Below, piece after piece: positions 54,017 through 62,724 of a DNA stretch of 64,000 nucleotides; position 1 is the first letter of the stretch, and each line of letters opens with the position of its first letter. The stretch spans positions 3,334,155 to 3,398,154 of the forward strand of contig NZ_LT599032.1 of assembly GCF_900079725.1 (NCBI RefSeq), written 5' to 3'. The translations under genes were made by a program, and so were the position numbers. The notes under the pieces are model-generated. The model ran no database searches. It was not told the origin of the DNA and saw nothing but the letters and a program-made list of their open reading frames with translations. The DNA is from an uncultured Dysgonomonas sp. (GTDB lineage: Bacteria; Bacteroidota; Bacteroidia; Bacteroidales; Dysgonomonadaceae).

Positions 54017-54673
54017 TTAATTGATGTTTATTGGTTCGCCAAGATATTTTGGCCCTTTGCCCGTAATGATGTCGACAAAGACCTTTACCCGTGCAAATAA
54101 TTCCCTTATTTTAGTGCGGTACGAAAAGCGGTTCAGATCAATGTCTTTTGCATTGTATCCATATGCCTCCAATCCGTAATATTGAGCAAGGAATATAGCC
54201 CTTTCGTTATGAAACTCCTGAGATACGATGATGAAAGATTTTTGTCCGAATATCTCACTCATTCTCACTACTGAGTCTAGTGTGCGCAGCCCTGCGTAGT
54301 CCATATATATAATGTCTCCGGGTACTCCGGCTTCGACTAAAGCATCATGCATATCCTGAGCTTCATTGTAGTCTTTTGTACTATTATCTCCACTTACGAC
54401 AAAAGCTTTTACCTTTCCGGCATCGTATAGCTCTTTGGCAGCCCGGATGCGGTATGTAAAGTATAAATTCTGGCGTCCTCCTATATATCTGGCTGCTCCC
54501 AATACTAATGCAGCCTTTTGTGCAGGAATGCTATCAGTGTTATTATAAACATAATCTTTGGTGTCATGGGGGATTTTCCAGTTAGCAAATAGAATTGCCA
54601 ATCCGATAATTATTAGAGGTATAAGTATTATCAACAAAACTTTGGTTAATTTCTTTTTCGTGTAAGGCTTCAT
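54017..54673 (-). CDS. SanA/YdcF/ElyC-type DUF218 protein
   Basis: A 218-residue membrane-anchored protein. One transmembrane helix is at residues 10-28, followed by a DUF218 domain: ALVLGAARYIGGRQNLYFTYRI, FVVSGDNSTKDYNEAQDM, VDYAG-type strands and SQEFHNERAIFLAQYYG. This is the SanA group, linked to cell-envelope integrity and vancomycin exclusion in E. coli. Its start overlaps the stop of the upstream phosphorylase by 1 bp (TAATG), so the two are coupled. Confidence 0.88.
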   Translation of the reverse strand: MKPYTKKKLTKVLLIILIPLIIIGLAILFANWKIPHDTKDYVYNNTDSIPAQKAALVLGAARYIGGRQNLYFTYRIRAAKELYDAGKVKAFVVSGDNSTKDYNEAQDMHDALVEAGVPGDIIYMDYAGLRTLDSVVRMSEIFGQKSFIIVSQEFHNERAIFLAQYYGLEAYGYNAKDIDLNRFSYRTKIRELFARVKVFVDIITGKGPKYLGEPININ

Positions 54674-55539
54674 TAAATGCGGTCTAGTACTTTTTTGATT
54701 AAATCTTCTATCGAACCTTTATAATTAGCGTTTGATTTACCGGCCAGGCGGTTAGCTATGATTGTACATACAGTTATGGCGCGATGTCCCATCAATCGGC
54801 CTAATCCTGCTAACGGAGCACTTTCCATCTCATAGTTGGTTATCATATCTTCCCCGAAGCGGAATGTTTCTATCTTGCTGTTCAGATCGGGATTCGCCAA
54901 AGGTATGCGCACATGCCGCCCTTGCGGGCCATAAAAGCCGATAGCTGAGATAGTCACACCTTTTATCATATCATGTCCCACCTGTTCCACAAGGCTTTCA
55001 TCCGCTTTGATCACATAAGGCGCACAATGTTGAGGATTCCAACCTACATGTTCTTTGAATGCCGCTTCAAAGTCGTTCAATGTAATGCTGTTTCGTCCGT
55101 CATAGTAGTTTAGTACGCCATCAAACCCTATCGATTTGGCCGCGACTACATAAGAACCTATCGGGCAATGCGGTTGCAGACCGCCTGATGTACCTACACG
55201 CACCATTGTCAGTTGCTTGAAGTCTTTCTTTACTTCACGGGTATTGAAGTCCACATTGGCTAAGGCGTCCAGTTCTGTGAGAACAATATCGATATTGTCA
55301 GGTCCAATGCCGTGTGATATGGCTGTTATGCGTTTGCCTTTATAAGTCCCGGTGATAGTATGGAACTCGCGGCTTTGTATATTGCATTCTATAGTGTCGA
55401 AAAACGAAGCTGTGAGGGTAACTCTTTCAGGATCGCCCATCATTATTATCTTATCTGATAATTGTTCCGGTTTTACGTGAAGATGGAATACACTGCCGTC
55501 GCTGTTGATAATCAATTCTGAATCAGGTATTACACGCAT
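54673..55539 (-). CDS. Nucleoside phosphorylase (uridine phosphorylase-like)
   Basis: A 288-residue PNP_UDP-family enzyme. MGDPERV near residue 31, SHGIGPDNIDIVLTEL near 91, VRVGTSGGLQ near 127 (phosphate site) and NYEMESAPLAGL near 225 (nucleoside site, Glu-Met-Glu) are the family motifs. It cleaves uridine or a related nucleoside with phosphate to base and ribose-1-phosphate. A -7 element (TATCTTTG on the minus strand) at 55567-55574 lies 28 nt before the start. Confidence 0.87.
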   Translation of the reverse strand: MRVIPDSELIINSDGSVFHLHVKPEQLSDKIIMMGDPERVTLTASFFDTIECNIQSREFHTITGTYKGKRITAISHGIGPDNIDIVLTELDALANVDFNTREVKKDFKQLTMVRVGTSGGLQPHCPIGSYVVAAKSIGFDGVLNYYDGRNSITLNDFEAAFKEHVGWNPQHCAPYVIKADESLVEQVGHDMIKGVTISAIGFYGPQGRHVRIPLANPDLNSKIETFRFGEDMITNYEMESAPLAGLGRLMGHRAITVCTIIANRLAGKSNANYKGSIEDLIKKVLDRI

Positions 55540-55566
55540 AATTTATCCATTTAGTGTTTTGAAATG

Positions 55567-55574
55567 CAAAGATA
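55567..55574 (-). promoter_or_regulatory. -7 element of the phosphorylase-sanA operon
   Basis: The minus strand reads TATCTTTG, an exact TAnnTTTG match. The -33 element is not obvious. Confidence 0.55.
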
Positions 55575-55643
55575 TAGAATTTTGTCCATCAGAGAGATTG
55601 TAAACGATATAAAGTAAAGAGTTAACAAGTCTGATTTTATTTT

Positions 55644-55651
55644 TAACTTTG
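55644..55651 (+). promoter_or_regulatory. -7 element of the isomerase-like gene
   Basis: TAACTTTG matches TAnnTTTG, 60 nt upstream of the ATG at 55712. Confidence 0.5.
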
Positions 55652-55711
55652 TGAGATACTCAAGAGTTATTCTTTCCTTATAGATAGATTTAATATTAAA
55701 TGATAATAACC

Positions 55712-56551
55712 ATGAAAAGAGAACTAAGTGTATTTTTATCAATCATTTGCAGTTGCATATTCCTTTCCGGTAGCAGCTTGTATGCAAAAGAACCGGGACG
55801 AAATTTAAGGGATGACGGGGAACTGTTCAAAGTTGCCATTGCTGGCTATACTTTTGTTAACTTCAATCTGGATGAGACATTGAAGATGATGCAGGAAGTG
55901 GATGTCCATTATCTCTGCATTAAAGACTTTCATCTGCCTCTAGCCAGTACCGATGAGGAGATTGCAGCTTTTCATGCGAAACTGGCAGCCCACGATGTTA
56001 CCGGATATGCCGTAGGGCCTATCTATATGAAAACGAAAGAGGAAGTAGACCGCGCTTTCGATTATGCCAGACGGGTAGGAGTGAAGCTAATTGTCGGTGT
56101 TCCTAATCATGAGGTATTGCCCTATGTTGACCAGAAAGTGAAAGAGTATGACTTCAAATATGCCATTCATCTGCATGGCCCTGATATCAAATTATATCCG
56201 AATGCAACGGATATTTATGAAAATGTAAAAGATCTTGACCCGCGTATTGGTATGTGTCTCGATATTGGCCACGATGCCCGCGACGGACAAGATCCTATCG
56301 CCGATCTGAAGAAGTATAAAGATCGTGTGTTTGATATTCATATGAAGAATACGACTGCTGCCAGTAAAGAAGGGAAGACTGGTGAAATAGGGCGTGGTGT
56401 TATAGATATTCCGGCATTTGTGCGTATGCTTCGCGAGGTAAAATACGATGGAGCTTGTAGTCTGGAGTATGAACGTAATATGAAAACTCCTTTGGCGGGT
56501 ATCGCTGAATCTATCGGTTATTTTAGAGGTGTGATAGATGCTACGAAGTAA
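55712..56551 (+). CDS. Exported sugar-phosphate isomerase/epimerase-like TIM barrel
   Basis: A 279-residue protein. A signal peptide (residues 1-25, ending SSLYA) precedes a xylose-isomerase-like TIM barrel: VDVHYLCIKDFHLPL, GVKLIVGVPNHE, YAIHLHGPD, RIGMCLDIGHDARDG, VFDIHMKN and ACSLEYER. The metal-binding Glu/Asp/His positions are apparent in the last four blocks. Periplasmic members may act on sugars released by glycosidases. A Met four residues upstream (55700) is an alternative start. It reads towards rlmH. Confidence 0.82.
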   Translation: MKRELSVFLSIICSCIFLSGSSLYAKEPGRNLRDDGELFKVAIAGYTFVNFNLDETLKMMQEVDVHYLCIKDFHLPLASTDEEIAAFHAKLAAHDVTGYAVGPIYMKTKEEVDRAFDYARRVGVKLIVGVPNHEVLPYVDQKVKEYDFKYAIHLHGPDIKLYPNATDIYENVKDLDPRIGMCLDIGHDARDGQDPIADLKKYKDRVFDIHMKNTTAASKEGKTGEIGRGVIDIPAFVRMLREVKYDGACSLEYERNMKTPLAGIAESIGYFRGVIDATK

Positions 56552-56557
56552 AATTCT

Positions 56558-56565
56558 TATTTTTG
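56558..56565 (+). promoter_or_regulatory. -7 element of rlmH
   Basis: TATTTTTG matches TAnnTTTG, 18 nt before the ATG at 56584. This shows that an upstream frame start at 56563 is not used. Confidence 0.55.
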
Positions 56566-56583
56566 CAGGCTAAAACTATTCTA

Positions 56584-57057
56584 ATGAAAATTACCCTTCT
56601 TGTCATAGGCAAAACTGATGCCGGCTATTTTATCGATGCGGTCGGTGAGTATCAGAAACGGCTCGAGCACTATATTCCTTTCGAGATACAGGTTATACCT
56701 GATATAAAGAATACGAAGAGCCTTACTGCCGATCAACAGAAAGAAAAAGAGGGTGAACTTATCCTCAGAAACCTGCAAGCGGGTGATTATCTGGTCTTAC
56801 TGGACGATAAGGGAAAAGAATACACGTCCGTGCAATTCGCAACCTACATTGAAAAGAAGACACATACTGTAGCCAAGCGGCTTGTCTTTCTGATTGGTGG
56901 TCCTTACGGTTTTTCACAAAGTGTGTATAATAAGGCGAATGAAAAGCTAACCCTTTCGCGGATGACTTTCTCGCACCAGATGGTGAGGCTGATATTTGTA
57001 GAGCAGCTATATAGGGCTATGACAATTTTGAATAATGAGCCCTATCATCATGAATAA
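56584..57057 (+). CDS. rlmH: 23S rRNA (pseudouridine-1915-N3)-methyltransferase
   Basis: A 157-residue SPOUT methyltransferase that methylates pseudouridine 1915 in helix 69 of 23S rRNA. Family blocks are YLVLLDDKGKEYTSVQFA, VFLIGGPYGFS (SAM knot) and LSRMTFSHQMVRLIFVEQLYRAMTI, ending in the conserved PYHHE. Length and end are exactly as expected. It is followed by a terminator and is convergent with fabG. Confidence 0.96.
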   Translation: MKITLLVIGKTDAGYFIDAVGEYQKRLEHYIPFEIQVIPDIKNTKSLTADQQKEKEGELILRNLQAGDYLVLLDDKGKEYTSVQFATYIEKKTHTVAKRLVFLIGGPYGFSQSVYNKANEKLTLSRMTFSHQMVRLIFVEQLYRAMTILNNEPYHHE

Positions 57058-57065
57058 AAATAAGA

Positions 57066-57092
57066 ACGGGTTCAGCTATAAGTTGAACCCGT
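57066..57092. terminator. Terminator between rlmH and fabG
   Basis: A 9-bp stem (57066-57074 with 57084-57092) and 9-nt loop lie between convergent genes. The T-tract is weak on both sides. Confidence 0.65.
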
Positions 57093-57113
57093 CTCCTTAT
57101 ATAGATATAAATC

Positions 57114-57860
57114 TTACATATTCATACCACCGCAAACAGGAATAGCCTGTCCGCTAACATACGAAGAAAGGTCAGATCCTAAGAATACAGCTACATTAGC
57201 CACATCTTCCGGAGTACCACCGCGACGCAATGGGATTTGTTCCGCCCACTTTTGTTTTACTTCGTCAGATAATACACCTGTCATTTCTGTAATGATGAAT
57301 CCCGGGCAGATACAGTTGGCACGGATACCTCTCGAACCTACCTCTTTTGCTATCGATTTAGCTAATCCGATCATACCGGCTTTAGACGCAGAATAGTTGG
57401 TTTGTCCTGCATTACCTGAAAGACCTACAACTGAGCTCATATTGATAATGCTGCCGCCTTTCTGTTTCATCATAATAGGAGTAATGGCATGGATGAAGTT
57501 AAATGCCGATTTCAGGTTGATATTGATAACCATATCCCATTGTTGTTCGCTCATACGCATCATCAGGCCGTCGCGGGTGATACCTGCGTTGTTTACAAGG
57601 ATATCGATCTTTCCAAAGTCTTTCAATATTTCTTCTACCACTTTATGTGTATCTTCGAAGTTTGCAGCATTAGATGCATATCCTTTAGCTTTCACTCCGT
57701 AAGCAGCAATTTCTGCTTCTGTTGCTTTGGCGTTATCATCTATCGCTAAGTCGGTGAATGCAACATTTGCACCTTGTTCTGCATATTTTAGGGCAATGGC
57801 TTTACCTATGCCGCGGGCTGCACCTGTAATGACAGCGGTTTTACCTTCAAGTAATTTCAT
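57114..57860 (-). CDS. fabG: 3-oxoacyl-ACP reductase FabG
   Basis: A 248-residue short-chain dehydrogenase that reduces 3-oxoacyl-ACP with NADPH in fatty-acid synthesis. TGAARGIG (residues 12-19) binds the cofactor; NNAG and SSVVG are present, and NYSASKAG gives the Tyr and Lys of the Ser-Tyr-Lys triad. The length and the ending SGQAIPVCGGMNM match FabG. It lies 38 bp downstream of a tetR-type gene on the same strand and is probably in one operon with it. Confidence 0.92.
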   Translation of the reverse strand: MKLLEGKTAVITGAARGIGKAIALKYAEQGANVAFTDLAIDDNAKATEAEIAAYGVKAKGYASNAANFEDTHKVVEEILKDFGKIDILVNNAGITRDGLMMRMSEQQWDMVININLKSAFNFIHAITPIMMKQKGGSIINMSSVVGLSGNAGQTNYSASKAGMIGLAKSIAKEVGSRGIRANCICPGFIITEMTGVLSDEVKQKWAEQIPLRRGGTPEDVANVAVFLGSDLSSYVSGQAIPVCGGMNM

Positions 57861-57898
57861 AATTTAAAATGTAAATTAAATATAAATTCAGTTGATTC

Positions 57899-58489
57899 TT
57901 ATTTTTTCTTTTTGATTCCTTCGAATATCAGATAGGCGATATTTTCGCGCTGAGATTCTGTTTTCAGGCTCTCCGCTCTTATTTGCCCTCTTATGTATGG
58001 GACCTCCAATCCTTTCAGTGCATGGTGAAGTATCTCGGCGGTAGCCTGTGTATCGGGCATCTCGAAAGTCCCCTCTTCTACACCTTTGGTCAGTATGTCG
58101 TTAAGTACCTGAATTTCTTTTATGTCGAATGATTTGCGAACATTCTGTACGCGCCATATGTCGCGGAAAAAGTCGGCTTTTAGCGTACCATTTCTCACTA
58201 CAACGTTTTTTACAGCATCGAACCGGGTATAAAAGAAAAGAAGGAGCTTTTCGTCGGCAGGAAGTTTCTTGCTCGCTACCGATTGCAGGGCATGATACAT
58301 CTGGTCAAGCTCTGTTTCCAGTACTGCCTGGTAGACTTCATTCTTGTTGTTGAAGTATGTATATAATGTACGGCGGCCTTTATGCGAAGCCACAGCAATA
58401 TCATTCATGGTTGTGTTATCCACACCCAGTTTTGCGAATAGTTGACGAGCTACGTCAATTAATATATTTCGGGTTTTGTTTATGGCCAT
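57899..58489 (-). CDS. TetR-family transcriptional regulator
   Basis: A 196-residue repressor. The N-terminal HTH is ILIDVARQLFAKLGVDNTTMNDIAVASHKGRRTLYTYFNNK in part (residues 10-50), the typical TetR DNA-binding domain. The C-terminal ligand domain is helical. It is upstream of fabG and probably controls it together with itself. An inverted repeat at 58500-58524 overlaps its -7 element. Confidence 0.9.
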   Translation of the reverse strand: MAINKTRNILIDVARQLFAKLGVDNTTMNDIAVASHKGRRTLYTYFNNKNEVYQAVLETELDQMYHALQSVASKKLPADEKLLLFFYTRFDAVKNVVVRNGTLKADFFRDIWRVQNVRKSFDIKEIQVLNDILTKGVEEGTFEMPDTQATAEILHHALKGLEVPYIRGQIRAESLKTESQRENIAYLIFEGIKKKK

Positions 58490-58499
58490 ATATCAAAAC

Positions 58500-58530
58500 T
58501 GCACACAAATATTCTAAGTGTGCAAATTTA
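58500..58530 (-). promoter_or_regulatory. tetR-fabG promoter and candidate operator
   Basis: The minus strand reads TAAATTTG at 58523-58530, matching TAnnTTTG. Directly overlapping it are 7-bp inverted arms TGCACAC (58500-58506) and GTGTGCA (58518-58524) with an 11-bp centre. That size fits a TetR dimer site, so autoregulation is likely. Confidence 0.55.
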
Positions 58531-58669
58531 GCATAAAAATATTGAATATATAAGATTTTAGATGTTTTTATCAGTTTTTCTTCGGAAATGTGAGAAAATG
58601 GAATCTGATCGCCTATGCTGGAAAAGGTAACAGGAAACAATTAAGAATTCTTTTGCTTGCCATGTATTT

Positions 58670-58790
58670 GCAAAAGGTAACAAAGGTAACACTATTTACA
58701 GTTAGCAGTAAACCGAAATGCAGTTCTCAACTTATTACTTATTGTTTAAAACTCATTACTTGTTAAAAAGTAACACATGTAACACTTTTT
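58670..58790 (-). repeat. Dispersed intergenic repeat, copy B
   Basis: The reverse complement of copy A at 35213-35340, with shared blocks TAACAAGTAATGAGTTTTAA, AATAAGTAATAAGTTGAGAA and GTTACCTTTGTTACCTTTT. It lacks the extra ACTGTTTACTGTTA segment of copy A. The 607-bp spacer 58490-59096 between tetR and GH97 holds no gene. Confidence 0.8.
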
Positions 58791-58797
58791 CCATTCT

Positions 58798-58864
58798 TGT
58801 AGGGGCAGGCCTTGTGCCTGCCCATTATGCGACAACTGGGCAGCCATAAGGGATTGCCCCTACA
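58798..58864. repeat. Palindromic 67-bp element
   Basis: TGTAGGGGCA (58798-58807) and TGCCCCTACA (58855-58864) are perfect 10-bp inverted ends. Inside are two further hairpins: GGCAGGC with GCCTGCC at the left and GGGCA with TGCCC at the right. It looks like a small palindromic insertion (REP/MITE-like) inside the repeat block. The ends carry no obvious target-site duplication. Confidence 0.75.
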
Positions 58865-58871
58865 TGAATTC

Positions 58872-59003
58872 TCAAAAAGGTAACAAAGGTAACAGTCTTT
58901 TCTGCTTTTTGATTCTTCTTCATTCTTTCCCTCTTCGTGGGCTAGGGGCTGGTCAATACTTCAAAGAACTCCGGCAACTAAAAGCCCGCAATGTATAGAT
59001 AAA
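58872..59003 (-). repeat. Repeat block matching 9.57-9.65 kb
   Basis: Contains GGTAACAAAGGTAAC (58879-58893), the reverse complement of the GTTACC tandem unit. Positions 58935-59003, read on the minus strand, match 9567-9636 (TTTATCTATA, GCTTTTAG, GTTCTTTGA, GTATTGA, GCCC blocks). Confidence 0.65.
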
Positions 59004-59023
59004 GAACTCCCGATTTTATACAA

Positions 59024-59052
59024 ATAACCTCAAGCCAAAGGCCTGAGGTTAT
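59024..59052 (-). terminator. GH97 terminator
   Basis: A 9-bp stem (59024-59032 with 59044-59052), with a further internal GCC/GGC pairing, lies 45 bp past the GH97 stop. Confidence 0.75.
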
Positions 59053-59096
59053 CTATCGTAAATAATAAAAGATTAACTGCTCTTTGTTTTAAAATC

Positions 59097-61049
59097 TTAT
59101 TCTATAACGGCAGCAAAGCCTCCGTTTCTTGCCATGCTGATCTTTATTTTGTCTCCTGATTTTATGCTTGATGATTTCTTACGATAATCCATTGCCTGGC
59201 GTCCCGCATTGATGCCATCCTCAAAAGACGTCATTGTATACGTTTTACCATTGTTGAGAAAGCTCAGGTCAAGTTCAAATTCACGGGAGGTTTCTTTATT
59301 GTTAGTCATACCGCCGATATACCATTTGTCTCCTTTGCGTTTAGCTACGATCGCGTATTCTCCTACCTGCGCTGCTAAGGCTTTAGTTTCGTCCCATGTG
59401 GTAGGTACCTGTGTGATGAACTTCGTACAATCCTCATTGCGGTAGTACAAAGTAGGATTATCGGCTAACATCTGCAGCCCGCTTTCGAAGATAACGAATA
59501 GCGCCAGCTGATAGGCGCGTGTCCCTATACTGGCAGAATTCGGCCTGTTTCCGCAATATACATTCGGTTGCATGCTGATCATAGCTCCCGGAGTATAATC
59601 CATAGGTCCTACAGCATTACGCATAAACGGAAAAAAGACACTGTTGTCAGGTGTGCAGCCGCCCATTTGCTCCATACCCCTTACACCCTCGTAAGAGAGT
59701 ACGTTCGGATATTTATATTCCAGTCCGGCCGGTTTGAAAGAGCCATGAAAGTCGACAAGGATATTGTATTTTGCCGCCTCTTTAGCCACTCTTTCGTAAT
59801 AGTTTACCATCCATTGGTCACTCCTGTCCATGAAATCGATCTTCACACCTTTTACACCCCATTCCTGAAATGTCTTGAATATCTCAAAGTTGTTTTCTAC
59901 AACCAGCCACGTAAGCCAGAGTACGATACCTACATTCTTTTCTTTTCCGTAGCGGATCAGTTCATGTACATCTACTTTCGGATTAGGTGTGTAAGGATCT
60001 CGGGTACTCATAGCCCATCCTTCATCCATAATAATATAAGGGATACCAAACTTGGAAGCGAAATCTATATAATATTTGTATGTATCCAGATTGTAGCCCG
60101 CTACAAAATTTACATCCGGACCATAAGGCGATGCATCGTTCCACCATTCCCAGCTTACCTGTCCGGGCTTTATCCACGATACGTCTTGCAATTGACTTTT
60201 AGTCGCAAGATTGTATGTCATGGTATTTTCCATCAGTTGCTTGTCGTCTTTTGTTATCACAAAATAGCGCCACGGGTAATTTCTTTTTCCGGAGGTCTTG
60301 GCTATATAATCAGCTTCTTTGAGAAGCTTTACACTGCGGTCTCCATCGTCACCAAATTCGAGAGGGACTTTCGGGAATACAGACTGTATACCGTTATTTC
60401 CAGTGCTTTTAAGAAACAGGCATGGATAATCGGACAGATCAGATTCCGAGATAAGTATCTTGTATTGCTTCTTTGTATCTATCAATACAGGGAGTACCGA
60501 CATCTTATCCGAAGCTTTCCAGTCTTTGCTTTCGATGTGTGTATAGGGCTCTTCATATGCAGTCTTGAAACTGCCCGGCTGTTGCAGGTGCAACAGATAG
60601 TCTGCTGGGAAGTTTACAACGAAGTCTTCACCTAATACTTCTACTTCCGTTTTTTTATTTGTGATAAAACGATAAGCGATCCCATCATTGTAGGCACGGA
60701 ATTCAACTGAGTAATCACCCTTGAATGTGAGCAAAAGTTGGTTATACTCATCCTTTACCGTTGAAAATTTCAATGGAACAACAGGTTTGCTTTCCGATTT
60801 TACCTGCGCCCGTTTCTGATTCGATAGTTTGGGATTCTGTCCCAGCATTTCGTTTCCAAGGTTTAATTGCAGATAATTATCTTTTAGCAATACATCATTA
60901 TTATAAGAAATATCATAATATATCTTATCGGATATATTTAATGATACCTTGAGCTCTCCGTTCGGAGACGGCAGTTCCGTTTGTTTCTGCGCATGCAAGT
61001 ACAATGCGAAGCAGTTTATCAATAAAACTGTGAATAAGATTTTTTTCAT
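59097..61049 (-). CDS. Glycoside hydrolase family 97 (alpha-glucosidase/galactosidase)
   Basis: A 650-residue exported enzyme. A signal peptide (residues 1-20) precedes an N-terminal beta-sandwich, and the TIM barrel includes WEWWNDA, YIIMDEGWA, GVKIDFMDRSDQW, LVDFHGSFKPAG and SYEGVRGMEQ. The Asp in VKIDF corresponds to the nucleophile position of retaining GH97 enzymes, whereas inverting SusB-type enzymes lack it; this is my reading and needs alignment. The Glu residues in the later blocks should bind calcium. It releases alpha-linked glucose or galactose in the periplasm and lies downstream of a GH76 gene. Confidence 0.92.
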   Translation of the reverse strand: MKKILFTVLLINCFALYLHAQKQTELPSPNGELKVSLNISDKIYYDISYNNDVLLKDNYLQLNLGNEMLGQNPKLSNQKRAQVKSESKPVVPLKFSTVKDEYNQLLLTFKGDYSVEFRAYNDGIAYRFITNKKTEVEVLGEDFVVNFPADYLLHLQQPGSFKTAYEEPYTHIESKDWKASDKMSVLPVLIDTKKQYKILISESDLSDYPCLFLKSTGNNGIQSVFPKVPLEFGDDGDRSVKLLKEADYIAKTSGKRNYPWRYFVITKDDKQLMENTMTYNLATKSQLQDVSWIKPGQVSWEWWNDASPYGPDVNFVAGYNLDTYKYYIDFASKFGIPYIIMDEGWAMSTRDPYTPNPKVDVHELIRYGKEKNVGIVLWLTWLVVENNFEIFKTFQEWGVKGVKIDFMDRSDQWMVNYYERVAKEAAKYNILVDFHGSFKPAGLEYKYPNVLSYEGVRGMEQMGGCTPDNSVFFPFMRNAVGPMDYTPGAMISMQPNVYCGNRPNSASIGTRAYQLALFVIFESGLQMLADNPTLYYRNEDCTKFITQVPTTWDETKALAAQVGEYAIVAKRKGDKWYIGGMTNNKETSREFELDLSFLNNGKTYTMTSFEDGINAGRQAMDYRKKSSSIKSGDKIKISMARNGGFAAVIE

Positions 61050-61157
61050 TCAGGTCGTTAAATTTTAAGGTGTGTTATTGAGTTATAAGTTATAAATTAA
61101 GAATTATAAGTTGTATGCCATTCACACCACTCTTTATTCTTAATTATTCATTCTTAA

Positions 61158-62348
61158 TTATTTTATAGCACCTATCCGCGCATACATTTCCACCATGGCA
61201 GCCTGTGTTAATAACCATTTTTTGTTATCCTTTTTCTCTCCGCTCCAGTCGGTATTGAAGAGTCCGTTATTGTCGCGGGTATGTGTCCATGCATAGTCCA
61301 GGTTCTTGTCGAAGGCGTCTATATAGGTCTTGTTGTTATCCAGATGATATAGTTCTATAAAACCTCTTAGCATAACGGCTATAAACCACACATCGCCTTT
61401 CTTCAGTAATCTGAATTGTTCTCCCTCCGGTGAGGTAAAATCGGTAAAGAAGTGATTGTAGCATGATTTGGCTATATTCTGTGCCTCGGAGAGGTAGGTT
61501 TCATCTTTGGTAAACTTGTACAAGAGTGCTGCAGATTGCATCATCTGCCCGCTGTTGTAGGCATATTTGGCTTCGCCTATTTTTCCATCCAGCCTCACGT
61601 TGTCATAGTAAAGATAATCTGATGTATCCTGTAGGTGCTTTTTGGTCCAGTCATACAAGTCTTTTCCCAAGTGGAAATATGTACTGTCTTTTGTGGCTTC
61701 GAAAAGCTTCAACGCAAAGACAGAACCCGGGGCATTCGAACAAGTGTTTTTTGATTCTTTTTTCTGTTCGCACCAATAGATGCCGCCCTCGAGTTTATCG
61801 TCGATACCACTGGCTACAAAAGTCCAGATCAGTTTTGCCTTGTCAAGGTATTTAGGCTCATTGGTCATCATATAAGTGTCTGTAAAGTCAATACCCAGCC
61901 ATACATTATCATCGTAAAAACGGTCCGACTGAGGAGCGGTATTGATATAGGAAGCATATCCCGGAGGAGTCCGTTTCAGATCAAAATACTCTTCCAGTCC
62001 CGGAAGCACTTTTGTGTCCAGTATTTGTTGGTATTTTTTGTCTTCTGTTGCTTCAAATAGTGCATTTACGGCGGAGAATGTACCGGAATAGGGCCACAGA
62101 TAAGAATATTGATTGAGGGGATTGGCTTGTTCTGAAGAAGCCAGATATGTAGCAGTGTATGCTGCATCGAACGGATAATTTTCCCGTAGCAGATTGGTAT
62201 TCGGAGCCGAATAATTCTGATAAAGGGAATCGAGTGTAATTCGGGCTCTTTCCTTATTAGAGGAGAGATTTGATACTTCTTTTTTACTGCAATTGCTAAA
62301 GGCACAGATGCTGATAATTAAACTAAAAAAAATGGATGTCCTTTTCAT
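61158..62348 (-). CDS. Glycoside hydrolase family 76 lipoprotein
   Basis: A 396-residue lipoprotein (SICAFSNCSKKE, Cys near residue 20). The (alpha/alpha)6-barrel family has a catalytic Asp pair, here in YDDNVWLGIDF near residue 147, followed by GGIYWCEQKK and APGSVFALKLFEATKD blocks. GH76 enzymes cleave alpha-1,6-mannan. It is upstream of GH97 in the same orientation with a 108-bp gap and probably belongs to a small glycan-use cluster, without SusCD next to it. Confidence 0.85.
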   Translation of the reverse strand: MKRTSIFFSLIISICAFSNCSKKEVSNLSSNKERARITLDSLYQNYSAPNTNLLRENYPFDAAYTATYLASSEQANPLNQYSYLWPYSGTFSAVNALFEATEDKKYQQILDTKVLPGLEEYFDLKRTPPGYASYINTAPQSDRFYDDNVWLGIDFTDTYMMTNEPKYLDKAKLIWTFVASGIDDKLEGGIYWCEQKKESKNTCSNAPGSVFALKLFEATKDSTYFHLGKDLYDWTKKHLQDTSDYLYYDNVRLDGKIGEAKYAYNSGQMMQSAALLYKFTKDETYLSEAQNIAKSCYNHFFTDFTSPEGEQFRLLKKGDVWFIAVMLRGFIELYHLDNNKTYIDAFDKNLDYAWTHTRDNNGLFNTDWSGEKKDNKKWLLTQAAMVEMYARIGAIK

Positions 62349-62724
62349 TTACCTTATTTTTGTTTGTTGAAATATTCTGTTCCAAAGGTTTTGCATATCT
62401 AAGGATACGATATTGGTTTGATCCTATTTCTTATACAAAGGTGAAACAATGCTATAAAACCGAAACCGGCCCAAGCTAGGTATTAAATGTTAATCGTTAA
62501 TTTTCGGGCACTTATTTGCAAAATATACATGCCAATAAATATATAAACAGATAAGCACGATAATGACAAATAGCTTGCAATAATACTAAAATTATGTGAT
62601 ATCTGCAAAAGAATGTTTTTGTAAGATCTATTCCTGTTATGTCTGTAGATATGGAGTTTGATGAGCCGTAAAGGTCTTGCTGCGAGATAGTTTCTTTTGT
62701 TGTATTGTTTTCTTGTACATCTTT
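62349..62724. other. Gene-free spacer, 376 bp
   Basis: Between the regulator (stop 62725) and the GH76 start. It is AT-rich. It must contain the GH76 promoter, but I find no clean TAnnTTTG/TTTG pair, no long hairpin and no copy of the dispersed repeats. Confidence 0.5.

Noticed and set aside
59568-60635. 355-codon frame antisense to the GH97 gene
   Set aside because: It lies wholly inside the well-supported GH97 gene on the other strand and encodes aromatic-rich nonsense.
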